From Sipunculus nudus (lineage: Eukaryota > Annelida > Sipuncula > Golfingiida > Sipunculidae), in contig CM049309.1 in NCBI GenBank assembly GCA_026874595.1, forward strand, positions 43,043,079-43,107,078: 64,000 bases of DNA, written 5' to 3'. The notes under the pieces are model-generated. The model was not told the DNA's origin and searched no databases. It worked only from the letters and a program-made list of their open reading frames with translations. Positions 23,720 through 37,050 of the stretch are shown one piece after another. How positions within the stretch are numbered: the first letter of the stretch is position 1; each line of letters starts with the position of its first letter. Position numbers and translations under genes: made by a program.

Positions 23720-26700
23720 CTTTGGTACCAAGATTGTTAAAATCTGAGTATATCGAACTTCACGTTCATTAGATTCTGGGATGCTGCTTCTCATTAAGGA
23801 ATGCCTTAAAGCTTGCATGCGTGCGGTAAGAGCTACTGAATAAATAATTCAAAGATTTCAGCTTGCCACGTTACTGTAAACAAATAAAAGCATGGCGTTA
23901 TTGACCTGTCGCAATAGATCACGCTAATTATGGCCTCATACATACATGTATAGTTTTGTCTTCTGACACAACAACCTTGCTAATACACACAAGGTTGTTT
24001 GTTGCATGTCAACAACGATTTTTTTCGTTTCAGCTTTTTCCCTTAGCAATATCCAAAACGCTCTATTCTATAGAATACATGACACTGCTGGCTTGCCTGT
24101 CTAGATATAGCACACATAGGCGTGGGTGGAAAATTTCCATACCGCAAACCTTACATCCTTAAACCACGGCCTGTCCCAAATGTCAGGATATAAATCAACC
24201 CTTCGCGCCCGTCAAATTTTACCCTTCCCTTGGTCCATCCCACAAAATTGTTTTTTGACCATTTGCACATAGCTCAAATCCTGTCCCGTATATATCAGAC
24301 CATTCAGACTAAACATTTCTATTGTTGAAAATATAAATGTCATAAACACACTGAAAGGAAATTAAAGGTTTCTTCATTTAAATAAATAATTATAAAAAAT
24401 GCCCGTAAGAATATGTTTATTAAGAGCTATATTATGTATATTTTTAGAAGGTTCCTCCGCCAGAATCTTCTTATAAAATTTCATATGTTGTTGACAGTGT
24501 CGCATTTCAATAACATGGATTAACTTGATCAGCTGCTGAACAAACGCTGCCATTAATACCCACGAATTGGCGGTATCTACTCGGGGTCAAAGTAATCGCC
24601 ATGAGTCATAATGCCATATAATCCTTTGAATTAAATATAATGTTGATAAAGATTTCCTCCAAAATTAAATGGGTGTTACCCTAACCCTTCACAAAATTTA
24701 ATGTCAAAATATGTCAAAAGCATTGTTGCTAACAAACCAACCAACCAACAAACAACCAACCAAGGGAAACTCTTAATACCTTCACCGCCTAACGGAGGTA
24801 TAGGTAATGTTTCATTCTGCGACATATGCTGTGGCCTGTTTACATTGTTATACCAAGGTGGAGAAAAAGGGTAGGGGGGGGGGGGCGCAATATTCGATGG
24901 CGCTAGTTTAACCCTCGTACACAGATCTATTAGGGTCACATTTGCGGGCGGAACCGGTTAAACACGGGGCATCCGGGGCCACTTATCGGTCACTTAATGT
25001 ATTAATGAGTGGCCCCCAAGGCCAAGACGATTCAAATAATTCAATAGGTCTCCCTGTTAGCATTATCGATAATTGTATCATATGGAAACTTGACTGGACC
25101 ATGGCGGGAGAAGCCCCGGGCCATATGGCCGGGATATTGACCGTCTGAGACACCACGTATTCATTGACCGTCTTAATAAACTCGACTTCAGCCTTATACA
25201 GAACATATACGTATTTCTGATCATATATTGTAACGTTGTCTTGAGAAACAGACGCACACTCAATATGCTGTTTTCGCTTTTTTTTTCGAAATATTACTAA
25301 TTGAAGTATTCGAGTTTAATAATATCTAGATTTAGATTTTTTTATGGAAATCATCATTTTTAAAGCTTTATATATAGATATAGATTTTTTTTATAATAAT
25401 ATATGTATACATATTATATATATGGAAGTAACTGTTAAGCAAATATATATATTATATATACAAAGTTACATAGGTGAGGAATAGTGTATGTGTATGATAT
25501 TCTTAACTGCACAGGAAGAATCTTTAGCAACGGTCAGTAGTGGAATATCAGCCTATATATCGCTGAAATCAACATTAACAATATTACTTTAAAATGTTAC
25601 TATCATGGGTGTATTCTGGTAATGGTCATGGTTAAGGTCACGTGACAGATCGGTATGAAAGTTATTGTCAATTACAAGCTTTTCGGTGTGTGTGTGTGTG
25701 TGTGTGTGTGTGAGTGCACAGGCAACTACTACGAAGTGAAGGTATTGTTTTTATCTGTTATATCTAAATAAAAAAAAAATGTCTTTCTTCCGAAGACAAC
25801 TGTTTTTTCAATCATTTTTATGTTAAAAAGAAGCAATGATACTTCACGAATAATAAACTTTTTTCCAGCCAGAAGAGACACAAACTTCTAATATAATCTG
25901 TTTTTGTATATTTTGTCTATCAACTGGAGGCGCCTCGTATGAAGTGTGCATGGATATAGATTTTTTCAAAGATAAGAAGTGGGTCCCTGTTGATATGAAA
26001 TTCATGATTTAATGATGCTGAGCATGCGCAATAGGTAATTTCCTGTCAATATAGATATGATTTGTGGAAAGAAAACACCAAAAGACTTTGATCAAATGAC
26101 CTGTTTCTTTAATGCTGAAAGCACATGGATATGGCTGGATTGGATATTAAATACAAAACTGATGTTATGGAGCTCGACATTTCTGGTTTCATTTGAATTA
26201 TTGTCATCCAGACATGTATTGACATCATGGTAAAACGTGCTTTGGCTTTCTGATCATTTTTAGAATTACGTAATTATTAAAGCACATATTGTGGTGGAAG
26301 TGTTTGAAGTCAAGCTGTCACCGAATGAAATACGGAGTTAAGTCGTCGGGTCTGGTATTTTAGCACGGCATGATCAATCATCACGCCAATATGAGCCGCG
26401 AGAACTAATGCACAAGCCGTGCTCATGTGATCAACGTAAACTTATGACCGAGAAATACAGTGTCAACTCCACGGACTGGAGGGCATTTGAGAGGCCCTTG
26501 TATCTTATGGTAAGACTAGCAGACATACTAGAAACTTGAAGCAGCTTTACACGGGCGTATATTGGTCCTGGCGAACACTTGCAGGCTCGGTGTCCCGCGG
26601 GTCCAGGAAATCTGACCGGCCACCGGCACACACGCGCCAATTGAATCCTGGCCAAACGGCAGGCAAGATTTAATTACCTGTATTAGACAAGCTAATTTCC

Positions 26701-27400
26701 CAGCTGTGCCATCTGACAACATATTTTAGATATGTATGTCGGCCCAGTTTAGTGGAGAACTGTGGACTACACGCAGTAAGTGAAGCCATATGAAATGGCA
26801 TCGACATTATGCAAAGAAAGCTTGTAGGATGACTGCAATAGAAAGCACTGCAGTAAGAACGCAGTCATCAAAAGGCGTAGTTATTTGCATGTGTGAGTAA
26901 TACCTACGGGAAAGGGTACGATTTGTCTTAAGAAGAGTAATTTAACCCGTGGTGTAAGAAGCATCGTGGGTGAAGGGGTGTTTACATGAGCATGCGATCC
27001 CGGGCACGTCATTGATTGGATGTGTGGTACCCTGTGTGCATATTGAACAGCTCTCATTGGGAGTTCCTTGAGAGAGAAAACTTCGGCATAACAGGCAGTC
27101 CCTGTGTGGATCTATCGGCAAACAGTTCTGTGAGGCACGGCTGCAAGTATTAAAGAATTCCTCGCACGGTGCTTCGGAGTATTCGGTTAGCAGCGCACTT
27201 TTACGAATTGGTCCTTGGATCGCATCGCACCATTTTCACGGTAAATTGCTGCTCCCATCAAGAGCTCAAATTGGCAGGGAGAAAAATGAACATTCGGTCT
27301 TCTGGGATACCTAACACATTAACAGATGCACTCGCTTGTTGGCAGCTCTTCTTACGCTGACGGACCATGTTATTGTATTATATTGATTTGCGAAAAAATA
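23720..27400. other. Gene-free stretch
   Basis: I find no supportable gene. Microsatellites include (TG)n at 25689-25711 and AT-rich tracts at 25370-25460. A G-run lies near 24877-24890. A GC-richer island at 26380-26700 is non-repetitive and has overlapping chance frames on the minus strand. Confidence 0.5.
25689..25711. repeat. (TG)n microsatellite
   Basis: Uninterrupted TG run. Confidence 0.95.

Positions 27401-27403
<3 letters not shown>

Positions 27404-27459
<56 letters not shown>
27404..27459. repeat. (AT)n microsatellite
   Basis: Uninterrupted AT dinucleotide run of more than 50 bp. Confidence 0.97.
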
Positions 27460-27462
<3 letters not shown>

Positions 27463-28166
27463 CAACAGCTATGTCGGTTGTATTTTATCTGAATTTGGGG
27501 CAAAGACGGGACGTCTTGCTGAACTTCTACTTTCGCTTTAGATGTTCACCTACCAAATATTGACATAAGGAAAATAACCGTCAGATTTGTTTTTTGGAAT
27601 TCTGATGTTCATTTAGGAGTGCGGCAGGTTTGTACAGAAAATAAAGCAGTGTAGCTAACATAAAGGGTTTTCATTGTAGTGCATCTGCTTTTTTTTTCTT
27701 TGCTGTATTTAGAGTAGGAAACAGGCGATCCTACTACCAAATCAACACGATTTGATAATTTTATGAAGAATGGAATTTTTACGAGATCTCAACAGAACCA
27801 CAGGATCATAGTTGTTAGTTTTTATAAGTGTAGTAGAATTAATGTTCAATCCTGCTTATTTTATGATATGTTACTTAAATCTGGCAGGCGCACACGCGCT
27901 ACCATGGTTTCAGAATAGATCATTTTCAGTCATAGAGAGCTGTGCAAACTATCACGATATTTTGTAATGCCACTTACTTGTTTTATTTGTTCTTTGTGTG
28001 TGGTCCACTTTGACTTAAGCTCCATGTGCCCTATCATATTCTTCAGAGTCCGACTGCTTTTTTATTTCAGATCATTTATGCACATTAAAGCTAGATTCAG
28101 TGGATATTCTTTCCTCGACGAAACGAAAACTTGCCTTTTATAGTGTTCTGAATTGTTCTTTTACAG

Positions 28167-28314
28167 GTCTACCATGCAGATGATGACGTTTTTGCCTGAG
28201 CAAATGACAAGTTTGCGGGATTCGCGTAAGGCTAGTTCAGCACTGAATGAGCTGACCGACTCTTATTGGACACCCATCAGGCAGCTGGTACAGGAACAGA
28301 CGCAGTTAGGATAA
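28167..28314 (+). CDS. Candidate exon or small ORF (46 codons), not recognised
   Basis: A strong splice-acceptor-like tract (TTGTTCTTTTACAG, ending 28166) is followed by an open frame with ATG at 28174 and TAA at 28312-28314. The 46-residue peptide is polar, with MTSLRDSRKASSALNEL and YWTPIRQLVQEQTQLG stretches and good use of CTG, CAG and GAG codons, unlike the AT-rich chance frames nearby. A donor-like GTAAGG at 28226 is an alternative exon end. It could be a terminal exon of a gene lying to the left, part of the 5' region of the gene starting at 29319, or chance. I recognise no family. Confidence 0.22.
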
Positions 28315-29300
28315 ACCTCCAACGCCGGGGGCAGACGACAGCATTTGGCCGATAGCAGACGACATATGCATGTTTTTGGCGCAAAGCTACCAGAAGGCGA
28401 CACGATGCGATTGACCGGCAGTTCATCTTGATGAAAACCTTCAAAAGCTTTTTTCTTCCCACGAATGAACTCCAAGCCAGAAAATTCCCTTCTTTTAAAT
28501 TGCTTCCTAGACACTTGCGCTTTTGTGGCTAGTGATCTCGAACCTTTGGATATAGGGACTCCGCTTTCAAGTCGTTACAGAAAATTGTGCAGGATTTATA
28601 ACGGAAGTGCCACCGTATGCTTCTAGCAGGGATCCATGTCGGCTAATCAGCGTTTATTCAAGGAAATTTTCAAACTAGTAGTTGCTTATTAATTACACTG
28701 GCAATCAGCAATGAGGACTTTGGATAGATGTCTGGCGTTGATGTTATCAGTCATTGGAGAAAGTGAACCATTATGGTGTTTAAATACCCGTAAAATGATC
28801 AATGGGGAAACCCGATCAAGTTTGTTCTGAGTACTTCTGTTACAATCACGATCAATGGCGTAGACATCCTTTTACCTGGAACCAATCAAACGTGATTGCA
28901 TTTGAACGTGGATTTACGTAGCATATTATGATAACAGTTAATAATACAAAGGAGTTTTGCCAGATTTAACAAAAAAAATGATTGTTGTGACACCTAAAAG
29001 GGATAAGCTTAGCAACCACTTATAAAAGGTTGAGATGTCCTACAAAACATAAATCATTGCAGAAATAGAAACTTAGTGCACGAATTAAGGTGTCGATATA
29101 TGAAAGCCCTTTGAAGAGGTCTGCAGAATTTCAAGACCTGCAATAGCATTCCCATGGTGTCCATGTTTATTGGCAGAGCAAGCGGCAGGAATACATTGTC
29201 ACTCAGAGGGTCTTGTTAACAGCCACTTGTTAGCGCCCAGGGAATTCGGTTTTCTTTTGGTGGAGCCTTTAACACGGGATGCCAGCGGACTCTATCCCAG
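28315..29300. other. Gene-free stretch upstream of exon 1
   Basis: Contains the probable promoter or 5' untranslated region of the gene at 29319. Overlapping minus-strand frames at 28263-28514 have no recognisable domain. Confidence 0.4.
29021..29029 (+). promoter_or_regulatory. Possible TATA box for the gene at 29319
   Basis: TATAAAAGG lies 290 nt upstream of the first in-frame ATG on the same strand and would give a 5' untranslated region of about 260 nt. An alternative is that the ATG exon begins at 29301, after an acceptor-like CTCTATCCCAG, with a noncoding first exon further upstream. Confidence 0.3.
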
Positions 29301-29318
29301 GTAGTTTTGAGTTTGACA

Positions 29319-29480
29319 ATGGTCAAAAGGAAACGGGACTGTGGTTCGCCGGAAAGAACTAAAATTCCGCGGGTGATACCAAGAAGTGGTCAGGCCAGAA
29401 TGACCTGTGTATTTCTGGTTGTCCTGCCCATGCTGGGCCTCCTGTCTGCATCGGGATTGTGGGTGTACCGCTCTAAAGTG
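29319..29480 (+). CDS. Coding exon 1 of a type II single-pass membrane protein
   Basis: The first in-frame ATG is at 29319; the frame is closed upstream by TAA at 29217-29219. The exon encodes 54 residues: a basic head (KRKR at residues 3-6, several more Arg/Lys to residue 27), then a hydrophobic span at about residues 29-50, then RSKV. Positive charge before the span and no signal peptide predict an N-inside, type II orientation. The exon ends in phase 0 at a consensus donor (GTG then GTGAGT at 29481). Exon 2 at 43710 begins in phase 0 and continues the frame. The head-span-coil layout is shared by transmembrane collagens, gliomedin, ectodysplasin and Golgi membrane proteins. I cannot tell which, if any, applies. 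Confidence 0.72.
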
Positions 29481-30943
29481 GTGAGTATCAGTCTATTTGT
29501 ACATTGAACTTTCATCACTTCAGTAATATGGAGGTGTTCTTTTATTGTGGAATAGCCTCGGACCAACCCGATAATATTATATCATACTGAAGCCGTTTAG
29601 TCAAGTGCTGAGAGCTTGTCAAAATTAACCTAATTTCAACCCAGAAACATAATAATACCAATTTTAGTGGACAGGTGCCAGTCTATATAAATCTAGTCTG
29701 ATGGTGCGCTTTTTGACATCTGTTTTTTCCCAATATGATATTACCAAACCACTCTGTTTCAGCTTATTTAGACAGTTGCTGATTGTGGGTTGTTTGATTT
29801 ATAATATCACAAAATGGTTATTAAATGATGAAAACCAATCTAAGAAAAACCCCAGAAATTATGTTTTAACTTATATGTGACCTTTTATTTCACTTCTTCA
29901 GTTGTAAAATATTCTTTAAACCTAGACTTGACGTGTTTTAACCTATGTGATATACAAATTTATTTTTCTGATCCATCATATTATTTCTTAAGAAATGTAC
30001 AAATGCCTCAAATGGATAAGTGTCGAGTTTGCAATTGATGTATTGTCCTGTGTGACTCATTAATATACGTCTGTTATCAATCAATAGAGTTTTGACTAAT
30101 AAGTATCAATTTTTATTAGTAAATATTGCATGGGGGAATGTATGGCCAGGTGGCCGGGATTGGCCATTTAAGCGCTAACTGTCATACAAAAGCTCTTGCG
30201 GTGTGGCATTTAACAGTAAACGGTGTCGTATTTCACCGAGAGTACCTCCTATTGACACAGTGACAATAACTCCACAGAAAAAACAACACACTTATTACGC
30301 ATTAACCCCAATGGTTCGCACCAGCCCACAGGTTATGTCAGCACCCCAGTGTGTCCAAGGGCCGAATAGTCCTCTATAAGCATTGTCCACTTAACAGACT
30401 CAGCTTGGGGCAAGCCCCAGTGAAAGCTTCCCACGAATAAGAGAGTAAATATAAACCCCTCCTGCTGATCAACGCCTTTCTGTCAACCGGCGGTGTTTAA
30501 GTTCTAAATAGAAGTCACATTAATCACTTAGCGGCTACGGCTTTTTATTGGAATGTTTAAGGACAGAGACCTAGGCCAGAGTATCGTTTGTGGGCATAGA
30601 CCCAGACCACTGAATCCCATTATCGCTCATTCTCGTCACTATTTAAAGTAAATCACACCCCTTTTAATATTTATGTTGTTATACCATCGTCAGATTTACG
30701 GGGATAGTCTTAAATGCTCTATATCAACCTTATGTAACTCTTGTAATAAATCTGACATTTTTTAATGTAAACTTTACTTTAAAGCCAGCGGAATTAGGAA
30801 GTAAGTAAAATCATTGATAGACAATTTTTTAGGACATTTTCATACTTCATGAAATTAATTGTGCCTCACTCATTGCTCTTAAATTCTTTTTACTATTAAA
30901 ATATTTTAAAATCATTTTTAATTATTTCCATTTTAACGTTATC

Positions 30944-30944
<1 letters not shown>

Positions 30945-30990
<46 letters not shown>
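30945..30990. repeat. (AG)n microsatellite
   Basis: Uninterrupted AG run. Confidence 0.97.
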
Positions 30991-30994
<4 letters not shown>

Positions 30995-32149
30995 TGTCCT
31001 TTTGACTAGATTTTTATGTACTAAAATCGTCCTGCAAAAATTTCTACTTTACTAAACAATCAAACAAGACTGAGGCAGTCCCTGAACTGTGCTAAACACT
31101 CTTGGCTTAAAAAAAGACTCGTTTGTGACCAACTCCGCCTGTCTGACATAAGATATCTACAATCAAAGGTTTACTAACAACTTTACTGGTCAGCTTGAAT
31201 AGTTTTAATATAAAGTACCTTAATAACATGAGAGAGGGGCATAGTGATGTGAGATTTTGTTAAAGTGTAAAGGGAAGGGTCTGAGGACTATTGCAGGATT
31301 GCAAACACTTAAGAAACAACCACAAACACACAGTCTCGTTATATCGACCTATGTTCGTCTTTGTCTGGGCGTCCTGTGTCCTGGGGCGATCCTGGATTCT
31401 GCGCCAAAGTTATTTCCGTGTGTAAAGTGGCCCAGAAAGATCAGTCACCACTGCAATGTCTGAAGGCCCTCTGAACCTTGAAGATAATGAACTGTGCAAC
31501 CAGGACTTATAGGCCACTATCTTAACTCTGTGTCTTTCGTGTTAAGCGGTCCAGAATAAATACTGGATAATATACCCAGGTTCACCTGCGCTCAATGACG
31601 ATCAATCATACGGAGCTCCCCCTGCCGGTAATTAGGTGAACATCAGATTCACAGACAATATATGTATTGAGCAAGACTGTGTAAATTAAGCGTGCCAAAT
31701 TGATGTGGTTTGCAAATATGACATGCAGGGCCTCCCGGAAGCCTTTTGTGTTGTTTCAGGCGGAGAGGAAGTCAAAGATCAATATAGTGATTTTATCTGT
31801 GACGGCTCACTGCAACCAGACAACAGATGATGAGATCTGTTTGTTAGGACTTCAAAGATTGACATGGCTGCTCGTGTGTATCGTTTACATCAAATTTGTG
31901 TGCCCTACAACCGATTCTTAGGACTTATTCTCTTCCCTAAGTTCATTTGTTCCAGTATCATTCTGTACATCTGGTTCAGCGTATATCTGTTCATTGGGAG
32001 AACGTTTAAACGATATTGATTCTGTATATAAGGAATCGTGTATTGAGCCACGGATCAACATGCATGGTAATATACAGAGAAGCGTTTGTGTATCGTATAT
32101 CCCCAGTGCATTGAACTATCTTAATCTGCCTCTTTTTCATGCAGTGATA

Positions 32150-32275
32150 CAGGACTTGAGTCCTTTTTTTTTTGGGGGGGGGGGGGTGCTTGGACTTGGA
32201 CTCGAGGGTCCTGAGATTAGGACTGTATGGTACTCGGACTCAAGGAATCAGGCCGAGTCCATATGGAGTCCATTT
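32150..32275. repeat. GACTCG/GAGTCC word cluster with poly-G
   Basis: Dense GGACTTGGACTCGAGGGTCC-type words after a T8-G12 run. Same family as 5065-5445 and 33350-33455. Confidence 0.6.
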
Positions 32276-33136
32276 GAAGGGTAGCTCTGTCATTTATAAT
32301 TTATATATAATATATATATGGAGATTATCTAGACACGTGGAAATTATTTGGACACGTGGAAATGCTCTTTTAGAGGTCAGCATTAATTTGGCATATTGAC
32401 TTGTGGTGTGGGTCCCTTTAAAGATTTACAGGAATATTTCACGGGGTTTCCCGTGCACCCAAATAACTCGAGGTCGAAGGTTCAGAGGTCCCGTAGTAAT
32501 AACGATAATCTTACAAGGATATATAATTAAAACACCCAGATAGAAAATATATTAATATTAATTAGGGAATATTATATTGACATTCAATTTATACTTTGGC
32601 ATCTATCTACAACATTTTGAAAATAATTTTACCTACCTGCAACAAAGTGGACAAGATCAGAATCGACGTGTTGTCGAAAGCATGACATGAGGCTGGACTG
32701 ACGTGATGTCCCTAACGGGATCGTTAGTAGGGGCACGTCACGCCCAAGTACCCATGCCATGCGACCTGTCCTATTGTTGCTTTAGGTTTCTCAAAAACCG
32801 GTCAGGGAAGGTTTCATGCCACATAGCCGTTCAGTACGGACATCTTCGGCTAATCCCGAGATGGTGGGGATCTATACATATAATAATTGTATTGATATCG
32901 CCTTTATTCTGACCTCTTTTAAATATAAATCTAAACTTTAATGATATAGAACTATATTAAATGATAAATCTGAAAAATTATATCTATTCAGGGGAGTCAA
33001 CCAGAGAGACAGATTAAAACGGTTTCCGGTGACAGTGTCGCCAAGACGACAATGCTAACAATGCCATAGTGAAGGAAAAGAGAAGAAATATTACGCAGGG
33101 GAGACAAGTCGGCTGTTCTCCCGACTTTACATTCGC

Positions 33137-33138
<2 letters not shown>

Positions 33139-33181
<43 letters not shown>
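33139..33181. repeat. (AT)n microsatellite
   Basis: Uninterrupted TA run. Confidence 0.97.
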
Positions 33182-33183
<2 letters not shown>

Positions 33184-33349
33184 GTGACCTACTAACAGAA
33201 TATTACAAAAAAGACTGTATATAGCAAGCTTCAGATGAATGTAACTAAACATTAAAGTAAAAACAATGTGTAAACTAGCTTAGAAATGTTTCAGGTGATC
33301 TCAAATTTGGATTATTTTTAATAGACTCAGCAAAGGCTCAGGTTTCAGT

Positions 33350-33455
33350 TGACTCAGACACGAAGGTGGATTTTGACTCGGAACTCAAGGTGGACTCGAG
33401 TAAGATGGACTCGGACTTGCACTCGAACTCGGATGGTGTGGACTCGACTTCATCA
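33350..33455. repeat. GACTCG word cluster
   Basis: GGACTCGAGTAAGATGGACTC-type words recur with GACTCGGA every 12-20 bp. The plus-strand open frame at 33366-33599 (Asp/Ser-rich peptide) is read-through of this repeat. Confidence 0.6.
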
Positions 33456-35276
33456 ATGTTTTCATGGGAATTCATCTTTCAGTCCCGTGCATTAATATGG
33501 CTGAAAATTCTTACCATGCATGCGAACACTTATAAAATATGTTTTATTTTATTTGATAACGAGCTCTCAAGTTGGATAGCTAATTCAAGGTCTTCTTGAT
33601 CAGCAACAAATCGTTGGTAATAACTTCTTCTTCTTTACACATTTGCACGGAGGCAGGATGGGGGTCATCGGAATAGTAATGAAGGGCACGGTGAAATAGC
33701 GCTACATCTAATTTGTAATAGCATGTTTAACATGAATATCATATTACACTGTATACATGAATTAGTGAATAATACGGTCCGTGAAATAGGTTTTAGAGGA
33801 TCAAAACGGAGAGAGAAATGTACGCAGTGGCAAAATCTAGAATCGAACTTACATCTAACCAAGGACTACGTTCGGAAACCTGTCTTAATTTGTACTAGTG
33901 GTTTGCCCTTAATCCCGACGTGCGACTTGCGAAATCCAGGTTTTAGTCTGCATTCAAACTGGCACCCCATACATGACCTTTTTCGAATACTCTGCTTAGG
34001 TCGGGGTATTATGACGGCTCGGTAATACGAATGGAAAGTACTCTGAAAGGATGAAGATGTAAAATTATCTGCGAAGAGAGTTTGGTGGGAATTAGACGAC
34101 TCGTTCCTTTCAAGTTGAAATCGGAAGAACGCTCTTCGGATGCCCTTATTTAAAAATTATAGAAGGATGCCTCAGTGAGAGGTTGTTTTGACGCTAGTAA
34201 ACCCGTCTTTCAAATCGGCTCTAGCAAAAACAACTGTTTCCCAAGAACAGAAGGCCATGTTTATTTTTTTTTAATGTTTCGAGCAACAAAGAGGCCGACC
34301 AACACATCTGGGTTCTGTAGCGAAAGCAGAGATAACAGCAATAAGGGGCAGCTACATTTTAGGTCAAGCAAACCTATTTCAAATCTCATTATATTATCAT
34401 TTAACACACTTGCCTACTAAAAAATGTTAATATAGATTTTACATAGACTGTACCCTATTCCTTGGAAGAAAAAACAAACTTTTTTATTATTTGTTTTTCC
34501 AAAAAAACAGGAAGTTTTGTGATTTGTTCAAAAGCTATTGGCACATCCATGAGCACTGTCATCTTGTCAGTCACTTCGCCCACAGGGAAATTCCCCTCAC
34601 AGGGAAATTTCCTGTGACTAAAATTTCTAGATCTCATCAAATGCTTAGTATTTTTCTGACACTGTCAGTCCCAAATTTTCCTAGTCACTTAAAAAAGCAA
34701 TTGAGAAGTCCTTTCTTATAGGCTATACCACGTGCTATTAGGTTTACCTAACCTTCATGAAACGCTAGGTGTATTCAGACAGAACGTGTGTCTGAGAGGC
34801 GCCACAACAGAGAGTTGGGTACCAATCTTGGTCACAAAACGTTTATCACATGTGTATATACAGCTGGGTTCACAGCACATACGGATAATTGAAAACCGTT
34901 TAATAAAATGCCAATTTCATGCCTGGCATGCCATAATGTTCTAAATAGCACATTTGATATTTTTTTGTGATTATTTAGCCTACCCTAGGCCTTCTTCAGA
35001 AACTGTCTTTGTTAATGTAAATATATGCATTTTTGCGACTGGGCAAATATTAGTTGCCAGTCAAGCTCATTAACCAGTATTCAATGTAACTATTACCTCA
35101 TTGGGATTATAAAGTTTCCCATAATGTTCAGGAATAAGCCCAGATATGTAAATCGTGGACCAGCGTCCATGGCTGGATCATGAGATTGGTATGGCCGGCG
35201 ACGGTACACAATATACATGCATGAGGTCAGATCCCGTGGGGTCAGTCATGGTGACCACTCTGACTAGATCCTCGTT

Positions 35277-35277
35277 A

Positions 35278-35322
<45 letters not shown>
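35277..35322. repeat. (TG)n-(AG)n-(G)n compound microsatellite
   Basis: Short TG, then AG, then a G run. Confidence 0.95.
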
Positions 35323-36586
35323 CATTCATTAAAAAACACCAGAGGAAGCCTTTCTGGATGGTAAGATACATGTCCGTTTCCAATTTTTCACTTCCAGTAA
35401 AGACATCTATCCATATCAACTTTGCTATTTCTTTTGGCTTCCAATATGCAAAAAAGAAAAGAATTTTAGAATATGTCGTCCTGAAAGTAATTTAACCATA
35501 TTGCATATGTCATTCACAATGAAGGAACGACATACTTGATATAAGGACATAAAATCGCCGACCTTCGGATTGATGAATTAGTCTTTTCTTTTGGATTAAT
35601 TCTAAGGTTTCATTTGCGCTCAGTGATTTTCTCGGTAGTGTATTACAAAACCCTCATCTGAATTGTATTTCCTCATGTTTTTGACCTCATTCATTCCTGG
35701 GATGATAGGTGCAATTTAAAGTAGCGGGAACCCGCGGTACACATGATGATTTATCTGTGATTATTCAGATTCAAAATGGTTCCCGGAGGGCCTCATTTAT
35801 TCTGCTCGAGTTCTCAAAGAAACAGACGTTAGCGTGGATTTGTAAGATATATCTAATTAATACCAGTGTTATATGAACCCGGCTTAAGGGATCACATGTC
35901 TTGATCTGTAATAAACCATCAAGAATCTTTAATTACTTCACTTGCATCGGGACAATAGTGGTCGGCATGAAAATTACGTTGGTAATTATTTTTACCTATT
36001 TTGGGTCCCATAAATAAGCAAAGAGGAATGCAGATTTAAATTACACCTAGTTTACGTGACTCCCTGTAAAACTTGTCCTCAAATTAAACCCAGCTTTGAA
36101 CTAAATAAGAAGTTTCTTCAGTCCCTCAGGATGATCACTGGTTTCGTAAAATAAATAAGTAGATATATTTCATCTTATTTCACGCTGGAAGGGGTATTTT
36201 ATCTTTGACAATTTCCATTTTTGCACCAGAACAACCCGTCCATCACTAGTCGTCCTAATGTCCTTTCAGTGGCAAGGCATGCTAATCTCAAATCAAATCC
36301 TGGACCAGTAGTCCTTGTCCGATCCACTAAGCATTCTTCACACTACAAGCGTGTCGAATACGGGTAATTAAACATACGACATTCGATACACTCATTGTTG
36401 ATACTGCACCAGAAAAAGCGTATTCAGTAACATATTTAACAAGGTATTCGATTCGCTTCTCCTTTTTGCAGTTAATAGTGCATTCTTGCTGTGTATGCAT
36501 TGTGTAATCGGCATTCGACACGCATAAAGTTAATGCGTTTTCACACACTGTTGATGTGAATACCGTATTAATGAATTCGTTATCAA

Positions 36587-36605
36587 CCCCCCCCCCCCCC
36601 CCCCC
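36587..36605. repeat. Poly-C tract
   Basis: Nineteen consecutive C. Confidence 0.95.
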
Positions 36606-36684
36606 GATGTGCTTACCTCGATGCGGATCAAAACGCGAATGAATACAGTTGTAGTATGAACAAAACGTGAATTTGGAGACAGTA

Positions 36685-36875
36685 CAGAAGTTGATCCAAA
36701 GGGGTTGGGGCAGGTTCCCCTTTTCAGCTGGTGGAACCCTTTTTAAGGGTTTCTGGCCAATTGTAACGGTCTGGACCCCTCTTTTCCGAACCTTTAGCCT
36801 TTTTTCAGGTTTATAAGGTTTTTTAGTCCTCCTGGATTGGAACCCTCCTTTTCCTAAATCCTGGAATCGTCCCTG
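36685..36875 (+). mobile_element. GCGGATCCAG-type MITE, copy B
   Basis: Starts CAGAAGTTGATCC and ends CCTGGAATCGTCCCTG, about 191 bp. Inner words AACCCTTTTTAAGGGTTTC, ACCCCTCTTTTCCG and TAGTCCTCCT match the copy at 56624-56824 in the same order. Flanking ACAGTA (left) and GCAGTA (right) may be remnants of a target-site duplication. Non-coding. Confidence 0.75.
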
Positions 36876-37030
36876 CAGTAAATCGGTATGCTGTAGTGTA
36901 ACACGGCTGTACGTCTGCCCACTTCTCGGACGGAATTGCTTGTCCCAGGGGCCAGTTAGGAAACAACCCGGAGTAGTAATGGGACGATATGTGTTTTTAA
37001 TATAATTACAATTATTTAAATTTTATCGAT

Positions 37031-37050
37031 ATACCGCGATATCGCGGTAT
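37031..37050. repeat. Perfect 20-bp palindrome in an ATCGAT-rich context
   Basis: ATACCGCGATATCGCGGTAT reads the same on both strands. Upstream AAATTTTATCGAT and downstream ATTATCAATATA text is similar to the ATCGATA-rich element at 22955-23075. Confidence 0.8.

Noticed and set aside
29301-29306. GTAGTT after TATCCCAG as a donor upstream of the ATG
   Set aside because: Weak donor; the site fits an acceptor better and the ATG exon is open through it to the strong GTGAGT donor.
31700-31921. Open frame after TGTTGTTTCAG as a possible exon
   Set aside because: Peptide is not recognisable and no good donor follows; it lies inside the 14.2-kb intron and fits chance.
36600-36660. Minus-strand donor-like CGAG/GTAAGCAC at 36618 with an open frame
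   Set aside because: No convincing acceptor or domain; next to poly-C and a MITE.
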